Assembly: GCA_017615405.1 (NCBI GenBank)
Contig: JAGAAE010000005.1
Coordinates: forward strand, 1 to 8,463
Origin: Clostridia bacterium
Lineage (GTDB): Bacteria; Bacillota; Clostridia; Oscillospirales; Acutalibacteraceae
Direction: 5' to 3'
Length of the DNA: 8,463 nucleotides
Both the position numbers and the translations under genes were made by a program. The notes beneath the pieces were generated by a model, which had not been told where the DNA came from, searched no databases, and saw nothing but the letters and a program-made list of their open reading frames with translations. Shown one piece after another: positions 6,404 to 8,463 of the stretch (position 1 is the first letter of the stretch; each line of letters starts with the position of its first letter).

Positions 6404-8140
6404 GTGAAGAAAATGGTTAAAAGATTTATCGCCTACTATAAACCCTACAAAAAACTGTTTTTCCTCGATATGGCGGCGTCGGTCATTATATCGGCGATAG
6501 GGCTTGTCTATCCGATCATCACCAATCTTATGCTCAACGACTATATTCTGAACAAGAAATACGGCTTTGTCGTTTTCGGCGGACTTGCCGTCTTGTTCCT
6601 TTATTTTATAAGGATGCTTCTTCGCTATTTCGTTCAGTATTACGGGCACCTGATCGGGACGAATATGCAGGCAGATATGCGGCGGGATATGTTCAATCAT
6701 CTCGAGACCCTTCCCTATTCCTATTTTGACAACACCGAGACGGGAACGATACTCTCGCGTATGACCAACGACCTTTTCGACGTTGTTGAGCTCGCCCACC
6801 ACGGTCCCGAAAACCTTATTGTTTCGAGCCTTACGCTTATCGGCGCGTTTATCTATCTTATGACGATAAATGTTTATCTGACGCTTATTATCTTTGCCTG
6901 CGTGCCGATACTTGTTTTTGTTTCATCCTATTACCGTAAGAGGATGCATGCCGCCTTTAAGGAAAGGCGCCGGACCGTCGGCGGGATAAACGCCGCCGTT
7001 GAAAGCAGTATCACCGGGATCCGCGTCACAAAGGCTTTTACCAACAATGAATCGGAACTTGAAAAGTTTGAAAAAAATAATCAGCTCTTTGTCGAGGCAT
7101 CCAAAAAATCTTACAGCGCGATGGGAAAATTCCATTCCATTTCGAGCTTTATAACCGACACCTTCAACGTTATCATCATAATCGCGGGCGGTCTTTTCCT
7201 CTATGCCGGAAAGATAAGCGCGGGTGACTATGCCACCTTTATCGTCGCCGTAAACGTTTTTATAAACCCCGTGACACAGCTTATCGGGTTTATGGAGCAA
7301 TATCAGAACGGCGTTTCGGGATTTCAGAGGTTTTTAGAAGTTATGGACGAAAAGCCCGAAAAAGAGAACGAAAACGCTACCGATATCGAAAACGTTTCGG
7401 GTGAGATAGAGTTTAAGGACGTTTCCTTCACCTATGAAAGCGCCCGCGAAAAGCAGGTGCTTGATCACATAAATCTCAAGGTAAAGAAGGGCAAAAAGCT
7501 GGCGCTCGTCGGTCACTCGGGCGGCGGCAAAACGACTATCTGCCACCTTATTCCCAATTTCTACCGCGTTGACGAGGGCGAGGTGCTTTTCGACGGCAGA
7601 AACGTCAATGATATAACCTTTTCTTCCCTTCGAAAGAATATAGGTATCGTTCAGCAGGACGTATTCCTCTTCGGCGGAACAATAAAGGATAATATTCTCT
7701 ACGGCAGACCCGACGCAACCGAAGAGGAGATGATAACGGCGGCAAAGCGCGCCAATATCTACGACTACGTTATGACCCTGCCGAACGGTTTTGATTCGGA
7801 AATAGGCGAGCGCGGAGTCAAGCTCTCGGGCGGTCAGAAGCAAAGAATAAGCATAGCGAGGGTGTTCCTTAAAAACCCTGCCGTTCTTATCCTGGACGAG
7901 GCGACCAGCGCACTTGACAACACGACCGAGATCTACATTCAAGAGGCGCTTGACGAGCTTTGCAAGGGACGGACGACCATTATAGTCGCCCACCGCCTTT
8001 CGACCATAAAGAACGCCGACGAGATCGCCGTTATCGAGGGCGGAAAGGTGCTTGAACAGGGCACCCACGAACAGCTGATGGAAAACGGCAAGGTCTACAA
8101 AAAACTTTATAATTCACAGTTTCGCGGCTGTAATGAATAA
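6404..8140 (+). CDS. ABC exporter half-transporter (fused membrane and ATPase domains)
   Basis: The 578-residue protein has the type IV exporter layout: about six membrane helices (near 18-42, 55-77, 138-157, 158-176, 251-268, 274-296) followed by an ATPase domain from about 334. The ATPase motifs are complete: Walker A GHSGGGKTT (370-378), Q-loop IVQQD (415-419), signature LSGGQKQR (474-481), Walker B VLILDEATSALD (494-505) and H-loop H530. Both ATP sites of a homodimer would therefore be functional, and no partner gene is adjacent. The family exports lipids, peptides or drugs; substrate cannot be told from sequence, though the general form resembles Firmicute YwjA/LmrA-like exporters. I favour the GTG at 6404, with AAGGA about six nt upstream, over the ATG at 6413, which is too far from it. 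It follows prfB by 26 nt. Confidence 0.88.
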   Translation: MKKMVKRFIAYYKPYKKLFFLDMAASVIISAIGLVYPIITNLMLNDYILNKKYGFVVFGGLAVLFLYFIRMLLRYFVQYYGHLIGTNMQADMRRDMFNHLETLPYSYFDNTETGTILSRMTNDLFDVVELAHHGPENLIVSSLTLIGAFIYLMTINVYLTLIIFACVPILVFVSSYYRKRMHAAFKERRRTVGGINAAVESSITGIRVTKAFTNNESELEKFEKNNQLFVEASKKSYSAMGKFHSISSFITDTFNVIIIIAGGLFLYAGKISAGDYATFIVAVNVFINPVTQLIGFMEQYQNGVSGFQRFLEVMDEKPEKENENATDIENVSGEIEFKDVSFTYESAREKQVLDHINLKVKKGKKLALVGHSGGGKTTICHLIPNFYRVDEGEVLFDGRNVNDITFSSLRKNIGIVQQDVFLFGGTIKDNILYGRPDATEEEMITAAKRANIYDYVMTLPNGFDSEIGERGVKLSGGQKQRISIARVFLKNPAVLILDEATSALDNTTEIYIQEALDELCKGRTTIIVAHRLSTIKNADEIAVIEGGKVLEQGTHEQLMENGKVYKKLYNSQFRGCNE

Positions 8141-8147
8141 AAATTGC

Positions 8148-8176
8148 TTGCATTTATAAAAAACAGGTGGTATAAT
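8148..8176 (+). promoter_or_regulatory. Extended -10 promoter driving the T-box leader
   Basis: TTGCAT (8148-8153) lies 17 bp before a perfect TATAAT (8171-8176). The -10 is preceded by TGG, giving the extended form TGnTATAAT that tolerates a weak -35. Transcription should start near 8183, a few bases before the T-box Stem I. The promoter begins only eight nt after the ABC transporter stop, and no terminator separates them, so upstream readthrough could add to expression. Confidence 0.75.
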
Positions 8177-8372
8177 TTCCCTTGTAAATGTGTTGATAAA
8201 GGAAAGTAAGTTCGTTTCTTTGTAACAAGAGAGACCCTGCCGCGGCTGAGATCGGGGTTTTACGAAGCCGGACCGAAGTTCCCTTTTGAACAGTGTCGCT
8301 GAAAGTTTCAGTAGGCGGCAACGGCCGGGCACCGTTAGAGGTCCGTGGAGTGTTTGCTCTTAAGCAAGAATT

Positions 8373-8414
8373 ACGGGTGGTACCGCGGAGTATTGATTTT
8401 TTACTTCGTCCTGT
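8373..8414 (+). promoter_or_regulatory. T-box antiterminator helix
   Basis: ACGGG (8373-8377) pairs with CCUGU (8410-8414), and GCGGAGU (8385-8391) pairs with ACUUCGU (8403-8409). The seven-base bulge UGGUACC (8378-8384) between them is where the uncharged tRNA 3' end docks. The 3' strand is the same stretch that forms the 5' arm of the terminator, so the two folds exclude each other. Confidence 0.85.
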
Positions 8415-8438
8415 TTTACGGGTCGGAGTTTATTTTTT
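8403..8438 (+). terminator. Regulated intrinsic terminator of the T-box leader
   Basis: The arm 8403-8414 pairs with 8418-8429: six pairs, one U-U mismatch, then five pairs closing a UUU loop. A U-rich tract (8429-8438, TTTATTTTTT) follows. It forms by default when tRNA-Phe is charged and is displaced when the antiterminator is stabilised. Confidence 0.88.
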
Positions 8439-8458
8439 GTCCCGCCGAATAAAACTAT

Positions 8459-8463
8459 GGAGG
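8459..8463 (+). promoter_or_regulatory. Ribosome binding site of the gene beyond the window
   Basis: GGAGG ends the window, about 20 nt after the terminator U-tract, exactly where the ribosome binding site of the T-box-regulated gene is expected. The start codon should lie within about 10 nt past the edge. Confidence 0.7.

Larger units (their letters stand above)
8183..8440 (+). promoter_or_regulatory. T-box riboswitch leader, Phe specifier (UUC)
   Basis: This leader senses uncharged tRNA and permits transcription of the gene just past the window edge. Stem I base: AAAGG (8198-8202) with CCUUU (8282-8286). The loop-E strands are AGUA (8205-8208) and GAA (8275-8277). Above it GUUC, GUUUC and GUAA (8210-8225) pair with UUAC, GAAGC and GGAC (8260-8273). 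The AG box AGAGAG is at 8228-8233 and the distal GGCUGAG at 8244-8250. The specifier UUC (8279-8281) follows GAA-G, the same spacing as GAA-A-GGC that I recall for glyQ leaders. AACGG/CCGUU (8320-8336) fits the Stem II pseudoknot region, and UUGCU/AGCAA (8354-8367) is Stem III. The T-box core spans 8373-8388, and its bulge UGGU complements ACCA, the 3' end of tRNA-Phe (discriminator A). The expected target is pheS, though a Phe biosynthesis or uptake gene is possible. Confidence 0.93.

Noticed and set aside
6413..6415. ATG as start of the ABC exporter
   Set aside because: The only good Shine-Dalgarno (AAGGA at 6393-6397) is about 15 nt away, too far. The GTG at 6404 is well spaced. The difference is three residues, so the call is not critical.
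8271..8280. ACC (Thr, 8272-8274) or GUU (Val, 8278-8280) as T-box specifier
   Set aside because: ACC falls in the upper helix (GGAC pairs with GUUC) before the GAA loop-E strand. GUU starts one base too early relative to the GAA-N-codon layout, and specifiers usually end in C. UUC fits both rules.
8114..8332. Leftward 72-codon frame across the T-box
   Set aside because: It is antisense to a structured RNA leader, and its amino acid content reflects T-box helices. It has no ribosome binding site.
8457..8459. ATG at the right edge as the next start codon
   Set aside because: It overlaps the GGAGG that must serve as the ribosome binding site and has no Shine-Dalgarno of its own; the real start should lie just past the window.

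Overview
The window looks like a chromosomal housekeeping segment from an anaerobic, probably spore-forming member of the Clostridia (Oscillospiraceae/Ruminococcaceae type). This rests on the family-level look of every protein, a Firmicute-style T-box riboswitch, a probable dipicolinate synthase start at the left edge, strong GGAG-type ribosome binding sites, and a noncoding repeat of a kind I recall from gut clostridial genomes. No phage, transposase, CRISPR array, toxin system or defence system is visible.

Left part (1-1713, leftward genes). Bases 1-137 hold the first 45 codons of a leftward gene that resembles dipicolinate synthase subunit A. Bases 138-552 are noncoding. They contain a terminator-like hairpin with a possible promoter -10 in its loop, then a roughly 250-bp imperfect palindromic repeat element whose outer arms are built of 7-nt units, then a short GC-rich hairpin. 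The CCA-adding tRNA nucleotidyltransferase (cca) follows, read leftward.

Middle (1714-8140, rightward genes). A short AT-rich divergent promoter region separates cca from a tight five-gene cluster: murC (peptidoglycan precursor ligase), an AlaX-type alanyl-tRNA editing protein with a DHHA1 domain, prmA (ribosomal protein L11 methyltransferase), prfB (release factor 2, with no programmed frameshift) and a half-size ABC exporter. The first two junctions overlap by 14 and 4 nt; the next two gaps are 24 and 26 nt. No terminator is visible between genes, so they are probably co-transcribed.

Right part (8141-8463). A strong extended -10 promoter is followed by a complete T-box leader. It has a UUC (Phe) specifier, a UGGU acceptor bulge, and mutually exclusive antiterminator and terminator helices. 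A Shine-Dalgarno sequence forms the last five bases of the window. The regulated gene lies just outside; phenylalanyl-tRNA synthetase (pheS) is the natural expectation.

Most of the genes serve translation: tRNA 3'-end maturation, mischarged-tRNA clearance, L11 methylation, termination and Phe-tRNA supply. Cell wall synthesis and an exporter are interleaved. I found no convincing new biological system; the least explained part is the palindromic heptamer element at 241-490.
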